DNA of 64,000 bases from Nectonema munidae. Its lineage: Eukaryota > Nematomorpha > Nectonematoida > Nectonematidae. The stretch is from positions 124,001 through 188,000 of the forward strand of contig JAUIRK010001037.1 in assembly GCA_030549495.1 (NCBI GenBank), written 5' to 3'. Position numbers and translations under genes: made by a program. The notes below the pieces were generated by a model. It had not been told where the DNA came from. It searched no databases and saw nothing but the letters and a program-made list of their open reading frames with translations. Each line of letters starts with the position of its first letter. Position 1 is the stretch's first letter. This document shows, in pieces, positions 48,851-59,860 of the stretch.

Positions 48851-51050
48851 TACGTTTACGAAACAAAATGTTAAATTCACTTTTCAAGAAATATCTTGTA
48901 AACACTTTCTGAAATTAAATTTTCTGAATTAAATTTTCAAGTCATTAATGATGACTTGACATTTATAAACTTTGAGGAATTTTAGGCAGTGACTTTTATG
49001 TTGATGTAATCCTATGTTATATTTTACTGGTTTCTCGTAATTGACACAATAAACAGCGTTTTATATTCATAATTGCGAACGATGTTAGTCTTTCTCTTTA
49101 CATTAAAATCTGTAAAAAATTTCCGTAAAATGAACGGCTTGTTTCACGTTGAAAGGGGTGAGTGAAAAAGTGCAATTATTTTGAGCAGTGTGTTATTGTT
49201 TATTAAAGCATAATGGGGGTGAGGACTATCGAGTAAAGAGTACGTGTAAAGTGTAGTCTTTTTATGGGGTTGATTACCTTAATTCACAAGTTTGATGATC
49301 TTGCTGGTAGGATGCATTTTAATGTTTACATGATAACATAAAATCTTGAAATAAAACTAATTTCTCCCTTTTAAAAGTAAATATATTTGTTGGAAATGTA
49401 AAAAAAATGTTAAAAATTAAGTTGGTTTGTGTTGTAAATGTTTCAGGTAAAATGTTTTTCCAAAATTGGAAACATAAATTCCAAAATTCTATTACATTCA
49501 AAAAGCTGTGTGTGCTGGAAGGAGAACCCACTGCATTTCAATAGCAGGTATTTAGTTCATTTGATGTGCGCTGTGATAAATAATGTCTCAAAAGTGTAGA
49601 GTGGTGTTTGCAGAAGAAGACTAAGGAGATTCAAAAATGCTAATTAGTAGGATTTTGTTATGAATGTGGTTACTACGAGAATTTAAGACTATTGGCTCCA
49701 CCACCACTATTTCGAGAGTCTTGGAAACAGCGTGTATTTTTAGAACACAGCATGACAAAGGGGAGGCAGGAGCGCAGGCTACTAAAATGACTGCGCCACT
49801 TAGGACAAAGCCCATAATTAATACAGAAATGAGCACACTTGAAGATTCCTTTCAATAAAAATTCCTCGCACCAAAATCTTCATCCATTCATTCAAGAGTT
49901 TAATAAGGCGTGTAATTGCTGCCTCGTGTTGGCCTCCACGTCAAACTGCTGCCAAAAGATGCGTCTTGATTCGCTCTTCCCTTCAAAACAAGCTTCAACT
50001 CAACACGCAATTCTGCACTAATGAGGATAAAACAATGCCGATTTCGGTGATGAAGCATAGCAAAGTGATAATACTAATCATGACAATGAAAATTAGGCAT
50101 ATATGTTTTATGAATCTTCTTCCTCTATCAACGAGAATATTAGCCCCATTCATCCATATTCTTATTAATTAATACACATACAAAAATACATACAAAGCAA
50201 AATATAGAAAGTTGATCGAGGTGTATATCACTAGGATGGCGTCTGAAAAAGCCTTAATCATCTGCGCCAACAATCATTCCAAGGTTGATGCTTGATTAAG
50301 CAAATAATACGAGAGTAGAGGCTGGTCTCATTCACATTTTGGCGCTAACTTGCAGCCTCCTATTCTCGTCTTGATTGCTTAGGATTTCCTTTCTAAGCAA
50401 TTACAAAAACTGTTACTTTACTTGACTCTATGGAGCGCTGATGTGCTTCTAAAAAGAACAGACGCTACTTTTATTATAAATTAGTTGTCTTTTTCCACCT
50501 TTTATATAATAAATTCACCATTTGCAAAGAAAATAGGCCGAAACAAATCCAAAGAACCACCTCGGGTTAACATTTCCCGGCATAAAAAATAAAATAAGAT
50601 TTGCGCAAAAACATTTTGTTAGTAAAGTTTTGATGGAGAACTTAAAGCAGACGCCTAATTTTTAATTAATTAACTGTGCTTAGATCTTAGAGCTTTTTTA
50701 CAACAAAAGGCGTTTGTTTCAGAATTGAAGAGTTGCTAAAAGTCAAGAAAGTCAACTTTTGAATTCTTAATCTAAAACACGTAGATAGTCTTATTTTACA
50801 AAGTTTGGGTAAAAAAGACTTTTTTCTTTAAAATCTAGCAAGATAACAAACTAAGAGCCAATAAAATTTAAGAATTTTAGAATGGCTTTTATTTATCGAA
50901 GAGTTAATATTAACAATTAACTTATAATATTAATTTAATAATATTAACATTGTTAATAGTTATAACAATGACAAAGCAGTTAAAAAATAAATTTTTCATT
51001 TTTAAAATTATTTGACAGGTGGCACATAAATAAAATAATTAAAAACCTCA
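48851..51050. other. No supported gene
   Basis: Mostly AT-rich. A GC-richer part at about 49640-50030 has overlapping short ORFs on both strands; the minus-strand one starts with a hydrophobic run (LISVLIMGFVLSGAVILVAC). Nothing is recognised and no exon chain could be built. Confidence 0.35.
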
Positions 51051-51059
51051 TCTTCGAAT

Positions 51060-52200
51060 CTTACAATGGAAAATGAATTTGATTTATATACAAATATCGA
51101 ATTTGAAGATATTATATTTGCTATAAATAAGGAACATATGAAAAAAACATCTCTTCTATGCTATTGAAAAAATATTGATAACAAAAAATTAAAAATTTTA
51201 GAGGACCTCAATTAGTTATCATCACTTTCGGCTAAATCAATTAATTTGGACGTCATTTTCAATAAAAATTAACGAAGATCTACTCATTTTGATTAAAAAA
51301 AAGATAAAAAATTTTAAATGGAAGAATGAAAAAGAGAATGTGATTCTTAAAAATAAATTTTTACACTTAAGAAACAAAACTAAGCTTTGAACTATTCTTT
51401 GAAGGTGAGTTTAATGAGTGTAAAGATAATAATAGTCTTTCGAGAAAATGATCAACACTTTTTTAAAAAAGAAGATTCTCAACCAGCGTTGGAATATATT
51501 GAGGAATTTATCACTGATTAATCAATTTATGCAATATATTCTCTAATTTCTTTGAATGATGTATTAATGGCTTTATCAAAATTAAAAGACAACAAATGTG
51601 AAGATTATAACAGAAGTTCACCTCATAATCTTAAAATTGTAACAAATATTCTTTCCCCTATTTTTATGATAGCTTTCAATTATTGTATATATTTTAACAC
51701 ATTTCCTGATGTTTTGAAATATACTAAAATAATTCCTATACCAAAAAAGGTCACAACTGTAAATTATCTAACTATAGGTAGACCTATTACAATTATAAGT
51801 TCCATATCTAAAGTTTTTGAAAAAATAATTTAGATGTCAATATCTATTTAGCAGAAAGATAATTTTTTCTCAAATTATCAATTTGGTTTCAGAAATTATT
51901 TTCTACTGAAAATGTTCACTGCATCTTCATAAACAAAATATTTTCTTTATTAGAAGCAAAAAAAGAAGTGATAGCTTTATTTTTGGATCTATCAAAGGCG
52001 TTCGACTCTTTGTCCCACAGCATTCTGATTTCTAAACTTGAAAATCTCGTTTCTCCATCAATTCCTTTCTTTATATGAAATCATATTTGAAAAATAGATA
52101 TCAAGCTGTCTTTATAAATAATAAATCATCTTTGAACACGCGTATACTATCCATTTGTTATAATTATTTCACCTCAATGGGCATATCTGTCAAAGATTTT
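51060..52200 (+). pseudogene. LINE reverse transcriptase, broken copy 1
   Basis: A Jockey/CR1-like non-LTR retrotransposon fragment. Pieces in order: a pre-RT segment (51300-51540), DVLMALSKLKDNKC and YTKIIPIPKK...YLTIGRPITIISSISKVFEK (51552-51830), NYQFGFRNYFSTENVH (51870-51915), KKEVIALFLDLSKAFDSLSH (51960-52020) and SYLKNRYQAVFINNKSSL (52078-52130). The RT palm motif LDLSKAFDS with its first catalytic Asp is present. The segment that should hold GVPQGS and YADD is missing and a minisatellite follows. Stops and frame changes occur near 51170, 51380, 51520, 51832 and 52075. The element is dead. Confidence 0.85.
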
Positions 52201-52206
52201 ATTTTT

Positions 52207-52633
52207 AAAATGAAAAGGACAAATAAAATGAAAAAAGACGAACTTAAAATGAAAAAGGACGAACTTAAAATGAAAAAGGACGAACTTAAAATGAAAAAGG
52301 ACGAACATAAAATGTAAAAAGACGAATTTAAAATGAAAAAAGACGAATTTAAAATAAAAAAGGACGAATTTAAAATAAAAAAGAACGAACTTAAAACGAA
52401 AAAGGACGAACTTAAAATGAAAAAAGACGAATTTAAAATGAAAAAGGACGAACTTAAAATGAAAAAGGACGAACTTAAAATGAAAAAGGACGAACTTAAA
52501 ATGAAAAAGGACGAACTTAAAATGAAAAAGGACGAACTTAAAATGAAAAAAGACGAACTAAAAATGAAAAAGGACGAACTTAAAATGAAAAAGGAGGAAC
52601 TTAAAATGAAAAAGGACAAACTTAAAGTGAAAA
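52207..52633 (+). repeat. 21-bp coding minisatellite (K-M-K-K-D-E-L heptads)
   Basis: About 20 head-to-tail copies of a 21-bp unit, AAAATGAAAAAGGACGAACT plus T, with scattered point differences. As the unit is a multiple of three it is open on both strands: a KMKKDEL heptad on plus (one stop at about 52315) and an SSFFILS heptad on minus for 151 codons. The plus reading continues from the LINE frame SYLKNRYQ. A charged helix is what such heptads would form, but expression is not supported. Confidence 0.95.
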
Positions 52634-52790
52634 TGTTATATAATAGTTTTCATCTATTATATTTTATTATCTCTCTATTATTGACTTTTTTTCTATTTTA
52701 ACTGTTGAAGATTCTTTGCTTATAAGGATATTTAAAGTAGTTTTATTGATTGATCATAGCCCCAAGGGGCCTCTAATTTTTTTAGTTGTT
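52634..52790 (+). other. LINE 3' part or flank
   Basis: AT-rich sequence with TTGATTGATCATAGCCCC, resembling the 3' end of a LINE. No clear poly(A). Confidence 0.3.
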
Positions 52791-53330
52791 TGATAGTAAA
52801 TTGTCGCACATTTTTTCAATGTTTTTCAAAAAACTGAAAGAAACGTTCTATTCGACAGAATAATTCCACTATTATGAAGTATTTCCATAAGTTTAACAGT
52901 AGAAAAGGAATTATCAAAATAATGGGTTCATCCAGTTTTACTTATTTTTTCAGATAATTCTAAAGCCAATATATTTCCCCTAAAGACTGTTCGGAATCTT
53001 TTTTTCTTCTGACATAAGGGCAAATTTCATACAAAAATTCGTTAACTCCAACTCGCACCCAACATTTTAAGCCCCATTTGATTGGTTTTGCTTTAACATA
53101 TTGTTTCATATGGCTCTGGCCTTTAAATTTGATCATCCTTTCATCAATAGATTGATGTTTTTCAAGGTTAAAAATTTTTCAGAATGTATTATTATAATGT
53201 TCAAATATTGATCTAACTTTATACGCCCAGGCGCCATCAGCTTTATTATTATCATTGAAATGGAAAAATCGATTAATTACTGTGAATCTGTTAGAAGTCC
53301 TAAATAAAACTTACATACAAACTTTTATTT
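52790..53330 (-). pseudogene. piggyBac-type transposase, broken copy 2
   Basis: Minus-strand pieces in order: NRFTVINRFFHFNDNNKADG-AWAYKVRSIFEHYN, HQSIDERMIKFKGQSHMKQY-VKAKPIKWGLKCW, EFLYEICPYVRRK, and in another frame FDNSFSTVKLMEILHNSGII. These match the DDE_Tnp_1_7 core (SIDExMIKFKGRS..KQYMP.KPIKRGFK.W, then DNFFTS). The subfamily is PGBD4-like and differs from copy 1. N- and C-terminal parts are absent and frames change near 52960 and 53170. No terminal repeats found. Confidence 0.85.
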
Positions 53331-53575
53331 TTTTGACTAATAATTTTTAATAGAAGAACGTTGATGATAATCAAATATTAAATGCATTCCCAAAAAAAAG
53401 AAATTTCATTAATATCGATAGGAAAACAAATCCTTGTGAGCATATCTTTTCGTTTCTACTAGGATAATATCCTTTAACAAGACATCAAAATAGCACTAAA
53501 TTTATAATCTTAATCTTTCTGTAAAACTTTATGCAGGAAAGATTCAAAAAATACCATATGATAGTTTTCATATAG

Positions 53576-54000
53576 TTTCCGAATGAGGTACATCAAATCT
53601 TACATTTAACACCCATCATTTTAATTCTCCCCGAATGAGGTATATCAAATCGTACATCTAGCAAAATATGAAGAGGAAGTTGAGCCTTGTCTCCCTAATC
53701 ATATATGGAATAGAAACCAAAGTAGTATACAGGTTCGGAATGACAAAAAAGTTGTCTACCCGCGTTCAACCGTAAAGGTTATGACATTATATATATTTAC
53801 ATAAACATTTCAACCAATTATATTGTTTTCATGAAATAAAATCGCATTTTCAAAGTTAAGTGTTTTGAACTTTTGAGTAGAATTTTTGAAATAGTGCTTT
53901 CAATATGTTTGTAAAATATTTTTTGAAAATTTTTATTTTAAATATGTTTTTTCAATATTTTACCATTTTTATATTTAAATATATATAATAAGGTCTGGAA
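53576..54000 (+). repeat. Copy of foldback outer arm plus repeat D
   Basis: 53625-53785 matches 8421-8735 (GAGGTATATCAAATC, ATGGAATAGAAACCA, GTAGTATACAGGTT, CGTTCAACCGTA.AGGTTATGA) but has only one minisatellite unit where the other has about six. A partial duplicate of the first box lies at 53583. 53800-54000 matches 10795-10990. Confidence 0.7.
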
Positions 54001-54349
54001 AGTTTTAAATAAAAATTAACACTATATTTTAAGAAAAAAATCTTTAGATTCAAATACTCAAATATGTATTCATCATCATCTTCCATTTGGCCGTAAAAAG
54101 GTGCGATCTTTATCTTGGCTAGCCAAGGTCGAGCAGAAGTTTGAAGCGATTTCTCCATCTTCCCATGTATTAATAAAACAAAATTAAAAACAAAGAAAGC
54201 CAGATAGCAAAAAACGGTTTTATTTTTGAATTCAAAATAATAAAATTATTATGAATATCATTTTACACTTTGTGCCCTAAATTTTTTTTCATTTTGTTGT
54301 CTAGTGAATATGAGGATGTTTTTTGAACTTTTTGCTGCATACGCTAGAA
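54001..54349. other. AT-rich, no gene seen
   Basis: A 68-codon minus-strand ORF here shows no family resemblance. Confidence 0.35.
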
Positions 54350-54720
54350 TAGTTTATTTTAGCACTATTCTTGAAGAGCATAAAGTGAAAATTTAAACAT
54401 TTTTTATTGAAAATGGAATTATTGAAAGGCTATACTCTTAGTGGGGAACATAGGCTAGGTTTTACAAAAAAATGTTTTTCTTTTTGCAAAATCTGTTTCA
54501 AATTACAAAGGAAGAATTTTTTTCATTTTAAAATATCAGAGTAAAAAAACTATCCAAAATAAATGGATATTTTTTTTACTTTTTAGGGGTCAGTATGATG
54601 TTTTATTAATAAAATTTTTATCAATGTTTCTGCAATAAATACTAAAGTTTAGTAGTAGAATAAGATGTATTTTTTATTTTAGATAACAAGAAATTAACAT
54701 TATTATAACAAATTTCAAAA
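54350..54720 (-). repeat. Repeat C/D, inverted relative to 10420-10770
   Basis: Contains ATAGGCTAGGTTTTACAAAA, the complement of the TTTTGTAAAACCTAGCCCAT stretch at 10655, and ACTTTTTAGGGGTCAGTA, the complement of the box near 10440. Non-coding. Confidence 0.6.
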
Positions 54721-55500
54721 CCTTTTCGGTAATGTTTAGTTAAGATCAATATCACAGATTTTATATTACTAAAAAATTCACCACATGCTAATTTCACATA
54801 ACATATAATCGTCCATTATTATGTGCCATAAAGAAGCCAGTTTTTTTATTTTACATAAAACACGTGTACCATAAAGCAGCTAAGCCACTACCCCTCCCCC
54901 ATCACTTAAGCGGACAAATGTAGCCCATGACTAATAGGGTCCAAGGCTTACTCGGGTACTAAAGTATCTTGATTAGATGAACTAACTTCAATTTTAGAAA
55001 AAACAGAATTCATGCCAATTATCCCGCTTTAGACACATCAACCTGATTCCCGATTTCGGGATAAAAATTTTATTCAAGGAAAAAGTTTAATAAAACTTGT
55101 TTTCTATTTTATAAAAATCTATTTCAAAGTGTGAAATGAGAAGGATTGGGTGGGTAGAGGGACAATATCCGAAGTACTAAGAACTTTCAAAGTTTTAGCT
55201 CCAAACAAAAAACTTAATAAATTTATCGCGGACTTTTTACTTCCGACTTCAACTAAAGAATGCTCACTTCGTATGCTTACAAACATTAAACTTATAAAAT
55301 GAATTAAAATTTTAAAAGAAATAATAAATCCATGTTCTATATGCATTAATTTTTTATAATATAACAAATATTTTCTTTCAAAGAAATATAAGCAGGGAAT
55401 TTGTCCGTTTACAATAACTTTTGTACTTTAAATTTATTAATAATGTTTGAAAGAAAATATTGGGAAAGGGAGGCATCTATGCTTCAATTATTTATTTCTT
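54721..55500. other. AT-rich, no gene seen
   Basis: The minus-strand ORF near 55119-55367 has no recognisable similarity. No repeat structure noted. Confidence 0.35.
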
Positions 55501-55534
55501 AGAAGAAAGGGAGATGGCTGTTAAGATTTGTATC

Positions 55535-55655
55535 ATGTCTTATTGATGCCTGTCAAAATTTATATCATTCCTTTATTAAGATGCCAGCTAGAATTTATAA
55601 AACTATCTTTTATTAAGATGCCTACTAAATTTTAACCTTACGAGGTTACGTGGAA
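55535..55655 (+). repeat. Short minisatellite ending in the window-start repeat
   Basis: Two and a half units of about 40 bp (TTATTAAGATGCC...AAATTTATA) lead into TAACCTTACGAGGTTACGTG, which matches 30-52 at the left edge of the window. Confidence 0.5.
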
Positions 55656-55783
55656 AAAATATACATATCATTTGTTTCGAAGATTTCATCAGGCTATATT
55701 TCAATTTGTTGACAGTATATCGGGGGGGGAAAATTATTAAAATGCCAAGGTCCACGTTTTTAAGTCAAATCTTTAGACAAAGC

Positions 55784-56030
55784 TTAATATTGGGTACTAT
55801 ATTTTTTTTTGAAACCATATTGGTTATGATAGAATAGATTATTATTATTATTGAAGTAATCATATAATTGTCTGAATAGAATCTGAAATGTTATTTTACT
55901 GAGAACAGGGACAATTCTTATTAGTCGATCATTTTTAATATTGTTTGTCACCTTTTTTCGATACAAGTATAAACTTGGAAACAGAGTAAACACAAAATGC
56001 TATCCATCAGTAAAACCCAATTACTAAGTA
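55784..56030 (-). pseudogene. LINE reverse transcriptase, broken copy 2
   Basis: Minus-strand reading includes IRIVPVLSKITFQILFRQLY and NLFYHNQYGFKKKYSTQY, the RT motifs usually seen as RPISILPVLSKIFEKI...QYGFRKKHST in Jockey-like LINEs. Upstream remnants in another frame cover CFQVYTCIEKR, corresponding to the VIPIFKKG motif. Only about 80 codons of RT remain. It is a different subfamily from the copy at 51 kb (longer Asn run, QYGF against QFGF). Confidence 0.8.
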
Positions 56031-56182
56031 GTTCAATAGAAATTTAATATTATTCAAAGACAAATCATAAATATCAGTTTTAGAATTTTTTTGATATAAG
56101 ATTTATAAATGAATCCTTACAAGATTAACACTAGTAATTTTTCAAAATTTAAATGGGCTTGTGCAAGAGGTTAGGTAAGATA

Positions 56183-58127
56183 AGTGTTGCCAGATCTACG
56201 GATTTATCCGTATTTTACGGATTTTTGAGGCAAAAATTGTCTACGGATATTATAATGATGGATTTTTGACTCGTTCGGATTTTTCTACGGATTTTTTACG
56301 GATTTTTGCCACTAAATTTATGAATTTTTTTTCTTTTATCGAAAAGAGAGCTTATAAGTAATAATACATTTTTACTAAACTTTTTTTATTAAAAATTCTA
56401 GACTTTTCGTTGCCAGGCAGTAAGCTGTAACTATTGTTCAAGTAAAAAATCAAAAATGGCTAAATTCTCTTTGCTAGCATTTTTATTCATATTTTTTAAT
56501 TTACTTTGAACATTTTTCTAGGAATAAAATAAATTATAAACGTTGTTTAAACGGTAGTCGTATACAATACAGTGTTTGGTTTTGTTTTTTCTCTAATTCG
56601 AACAGGATTTAAATCATGCGTGTCAAATTTTTTTTATTTACTTATAAAAGTGAGTGGGAGAAAAAGTTAAGCTAGCTGAAAAGTTGTTGATCAGAAGGTA
56701 AATTATGAAAAGACCTTTTGTAAATTATGCTCTAAAAAGCTATTGGTTGGTAAGCGTGGAATTAAAGACCTCGAAAAACATGCTAAAACTACAATCCACG
56801 TTAAAAACGAAAAAACTGTAAGGGAAACAGAAAAAAAGCTTTCAAGTCTTTTATTAAAGAAAAATGTCAATATCCAGTCAACAAATCGGAGGTTATTTTT
56901 TGCAATTGGATGATGGAGCACAACTTATCTTTTCTTCTCGCTGATCATTTTTCCGAACTTTTACGGAAATTGTGCTCTGATTCGGAAATTGCAAAAAAAT
57001 TCAATGCAAACGAACTAAAACAACATGTATTATTAAGCCTGCGATGGCTCCCTACCTTGAAAATCAAAACATGCACTTCATGAAAAGCAATTATTATAGT
57101 CTAATGATGGATGAGAGTACAGATAGAGGAGAACGTAAGCATGCAGCAATTACACTATTGCCTGAAATGCAGATCACACTCAAGTCGTTTTTAGCCAGAT
57201 TTTTGAGACCCGAGGAAATTTCTTCGAAACAAGATCCAACGACCGTTTGTATTGATATGGAATTTTAGTTACCTGATGAGGCTATGTTCTCAAAATAATA
57301 TTTTTGTTAGTAATATAAGAAATTGCTGTTAATCGATTCAAAGCAAAGCTACCCTTAGAAGATCCCATTTTAGCCCATCTTCGTATTTTGGATCCAAATG
57401 AAAGAACGAAAATTAAGGCTTTATTAGGCATTTTTTAACATCATTTAGTTAACATCAAATTATGAAATTTATATTTTTAGTTAATGCTTTAGTAGAAAGG
57501 TTTCCGCACATTTTCCTTCTGGATAGATTGACGAGTTTTTAGATGATCAATTTATGAAAATCCCCTCTGATTTGGAAAATTGTGAGGTTGACGCTTTTTG
57601 GGAAAAACTTTGCAAATTAGAAACCTTAGAAAGAAAAATAAGATTCCCATTACTTTGTGAACTAATGATAGCATTGTTAGTTTTACCTCATTCAAATGCA
57701 GACTGTGAGCGTATTTTCAGGTATAGCTTTGAGTAATTTTTTTTTCTTTTGAATAAATAATGTTTTTCTCTTCTTTAGCATGATCAACAATATTAAAACA
57801 AATAAAAGAAATCAGCTTGATCTTTCAACAATATCAGGGCTTCTAGATGTCAAAACTAACGACCCAGGTGTACTTTGTTACAACTACGATCCGCCAGAAA
57901 TTGTCGTTAAAATTTCATCGTCCGTTACTCTAAAAGCATCACACAATTAAATATTTAAAAGTTGATTATTATTTAAATAGTTTTTTAAGTTTTTTTCAAA
58001 TAAATTTAATTTTCAATCAAAAATAGTATGGAAGAACCGACGTTCATTAAAAATTTGAATCTACGGATTTCTACGGATTTTTAGGACATGTTTTACGGAT
58101 TTTTGTTAAATTTTGCCTGGCAACACT
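56183..58127 (+). mobile_element. hAT element with both ends
   Basis: Terminal inverted repeats AGTGTTGCCAG (56183-56193) and CTGGCAACACT (58117-58127) delimit 1945 bp. TACGGATTTTT boxes are repeated beside both ends in the same orientation. No clean 8-bp target duplication is visible. Inside are the remains of a transposase on the plus strand (next entry). Confidence 0.85.
56700..57950 (+). pseudogene. hAT transposase, broken, with 58-bp intron
   Basis: In order: a BED-like finger FCKLCSKKLLVGKRGIKDLE-KHAKTTIHVK (Cys-x2-Cys, His-x5-His) at 56712-56810; MMEHNLSFLLADHFSELLRK with DSEIAKKF (56905-57010); NYYSLMMDESTDRGERKHAA with the hAT DEST motif (57090-57150); AVNRFKAKLPLEDPILAHLR (57328-57390); and the C-terminal dimerisation region LPHSNADCERIF, interrupted after 57720 and resuming SMINNIKTNKRNQLDLSTIS to a stop at 57948-57950. 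The interruption has perfect splice borders (CAG|GTATAG, TTCTTTAG|C at 57778) and rejoins CERIF-SMINNIK in frame. Frame changes and a deletion after FLARFLRPEE, where about 60-80 residues are missing, make the gene inactive. Confidence 0.85.
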
Positions 58128-58970
58128 GATTATTATTATTTATTTATTTATAATAACTCCAACCATAAAATCATGGGCTTTTTTAAATTTGCAAAATATT
58201 TTTGTTCAAGAAACAAACATAATCTTATTTTATATGAATTTTACTACGAGTTTTATATATGAAAGCACTTCGTCATTCATCCATGGTTTAATATGTACTT
58301 TATAATATCGAGGCGAAGATTTATAAAAAATTTGAATCTGCTAGAGCTCCTCAATTCTTTATATAAAGATTGTGTCATCACTTAAAAATATTAATCAGGA
58401 TCATTGAAATAAGGCTTCAACTTATCTTTCCAATTTATTCCCTCAATATTGGTATATAACAAAAGAACGAAAGCCAGTTATTTTTTTCATAAAAAATTCG
58501 TAGGGTTCAATTTAAGGTATCTTATCTATTTTTAACAGATCAAATTTGAAGTCACCAACAAATAAACTATAAGTAGAAAAAAAATAAATTTATTCAATTA
58601 ATAAAACTTAATTATTAATAATTATTTTTAAATTATTTTGATTGAGAAAATTTCATAAAATCTTTCATTATTCGCATCCTTATCTATTGTAAATATGTGT
58701 ATGAAGTATATGAATGGGGCAACTCATGTGAGAATTAAAATTATGCATGAAAAACTCTAAGGAAAGAAACTTTGCTTTCAAAGATTGGATATTTAAGCTT
58801 AATAAGTTAAAAAATTTTAAGGAGCTAGGTAAATAACAAAAATCAAATAATTTGTATACAAATAAAAATGTTTGAGCTGACAACATTTTATTAAGTCTAC
58901 ACTATGCTTATTCATTTAATTTTTGGAAGAATCAAAATGAATCATGATAAGTTGTAGAATTCCTATTTTA
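58128..58970. other. AT-rich, no gene seen
   Basis: No ORF or repeat of note. Confidence 0.4.
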
Positions 58971-58977
58971 TAACAAG

Positions 58978-59150
58978 AGGGGCGTGAGTAGGGTTGGTTA
59001 GATGTTGGATTCGATAACTCAAGGCTTTGGCTTCGATCCCGCATTAAGCCTGCTTTACTCATAGTTCGATACAAGCGGCGCAATTGTACCTTCTCGATGA
59101 AAACACCTCATGGACTTTACCTTTTTAAAAGGAGAATCAAAATTACCAAC
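58978..59150 (+). repeat. tRNA-derived SINE-like element
   Basis: A tRNA-like head has an A-box-type GTAGGGTTGGTTAGATG (58988-59004) and B-box-type GGCTTCGATCC (59029-59039) at tRNA spacing. It is followed by an unrelated body (ACAAGCGGCGCAATTGTACC, AAAACACCTCATGG). No perfect acceptor stem, so not a functional tRNA. The composition is clearly richer in G and C than the flanks. Length beyond 59150 and a poly(A) or TSD were not resolved. Confidence 0.6.
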
Positions 59151-59340
59151 TGAGCAGAAGAATCAGCATAAGCTTAAAATTTACAATGATAACAAGATAT
59201 TTTACACTCATTCCTGCAATGATTCAAAGAACAAAATCTACTCTACATACATAAATTTTATAGTGACATGATTTTTTATAAGGCTTTAGATACAAACAAC
59301 ACTTGGTACAAAATTTAACGTTATAACGGTCATATTATCA

Positions 59341-59850
59341 CTAATTTACGACATTGGTTGCGGCCTTCTGTTGTTCTACAAGGACATTGCAAAGAAGAGC
59401 AGGTAAAAGTAGGTTTTTAGGCCTATCGACTGAGTCAATCTTAGCAGGAAGTTGCAGATTTATTTCACAGAGCTTTTCAACGATTCTCTGAATAAAATGT
59501 AACGAGTAATGTTTGATTTGCATACGATTTTTTAAACAATCCAACTATTTATCACAGCAAGATCTTTTACATTGTAGAAAGCACGGACTGGCCGCCACCT
59601 TCTATTACCTGCTTTGATTGAGTAAAGTACTACCATTTGATCAAGAACATCTACTCCTACTTTATTTCAATTATATTCTCTGCTAAAATTTTAACATCTG
59701 GATGTAATGTTCTTAGAATGTTGACAATTAAATAAAAAAATTTAATAAAAAAATTCTTCATAACGATAGAAAGTTCCCTTTTCTCCTTTACATCTCCTGA
59801 TAATTCATTCCAGTGCTGGCATAAATCAATGCAAAAAAAGGTGCGTCAAT
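59341..59850 (-). pseudogene. piggyBac-type transposase, broken copy 3
   Basis: Minus-strand reading gives LRTLHPDVKILAENIIEIK, then GVDVLDQMVVLYSIKAGNRR-WRPVRAFYNVKDLAVINSWI (usual family form KGGVDxLDQM...RRWPVxxFYNxLDLAxINAWI), then CLKNRMQIKHYSLHFIQRIV. Only the C-terminal third is seen; the catalytic core is missing. Frames change near 59540 and 59650. It abuts the terminal repeat of a hAT element at 59861, which may have cut it. Confidence 0.8.
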
Positions 59851-59860
59851 TGGTGTAGAT

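Noticed and set aside
49319-49531. Minus-strand 70-codon ORF near 49.4 kb
   Set aside because: No similarity, AT-driven composition and no supporting context.
52164-52619. 151-codon minus-strand ORF of SSFFILS repeats as a protein
   Set aside because: It is the reverse reading of the 21-bp minisatellite, open only because the unit is a multiple of three without stops.
58978-59050. Functional tRNA gene
   Set aside because: Promoter boxes are present but the acceptor and anticodon stems do not pair, so a SINE relic is more likely.
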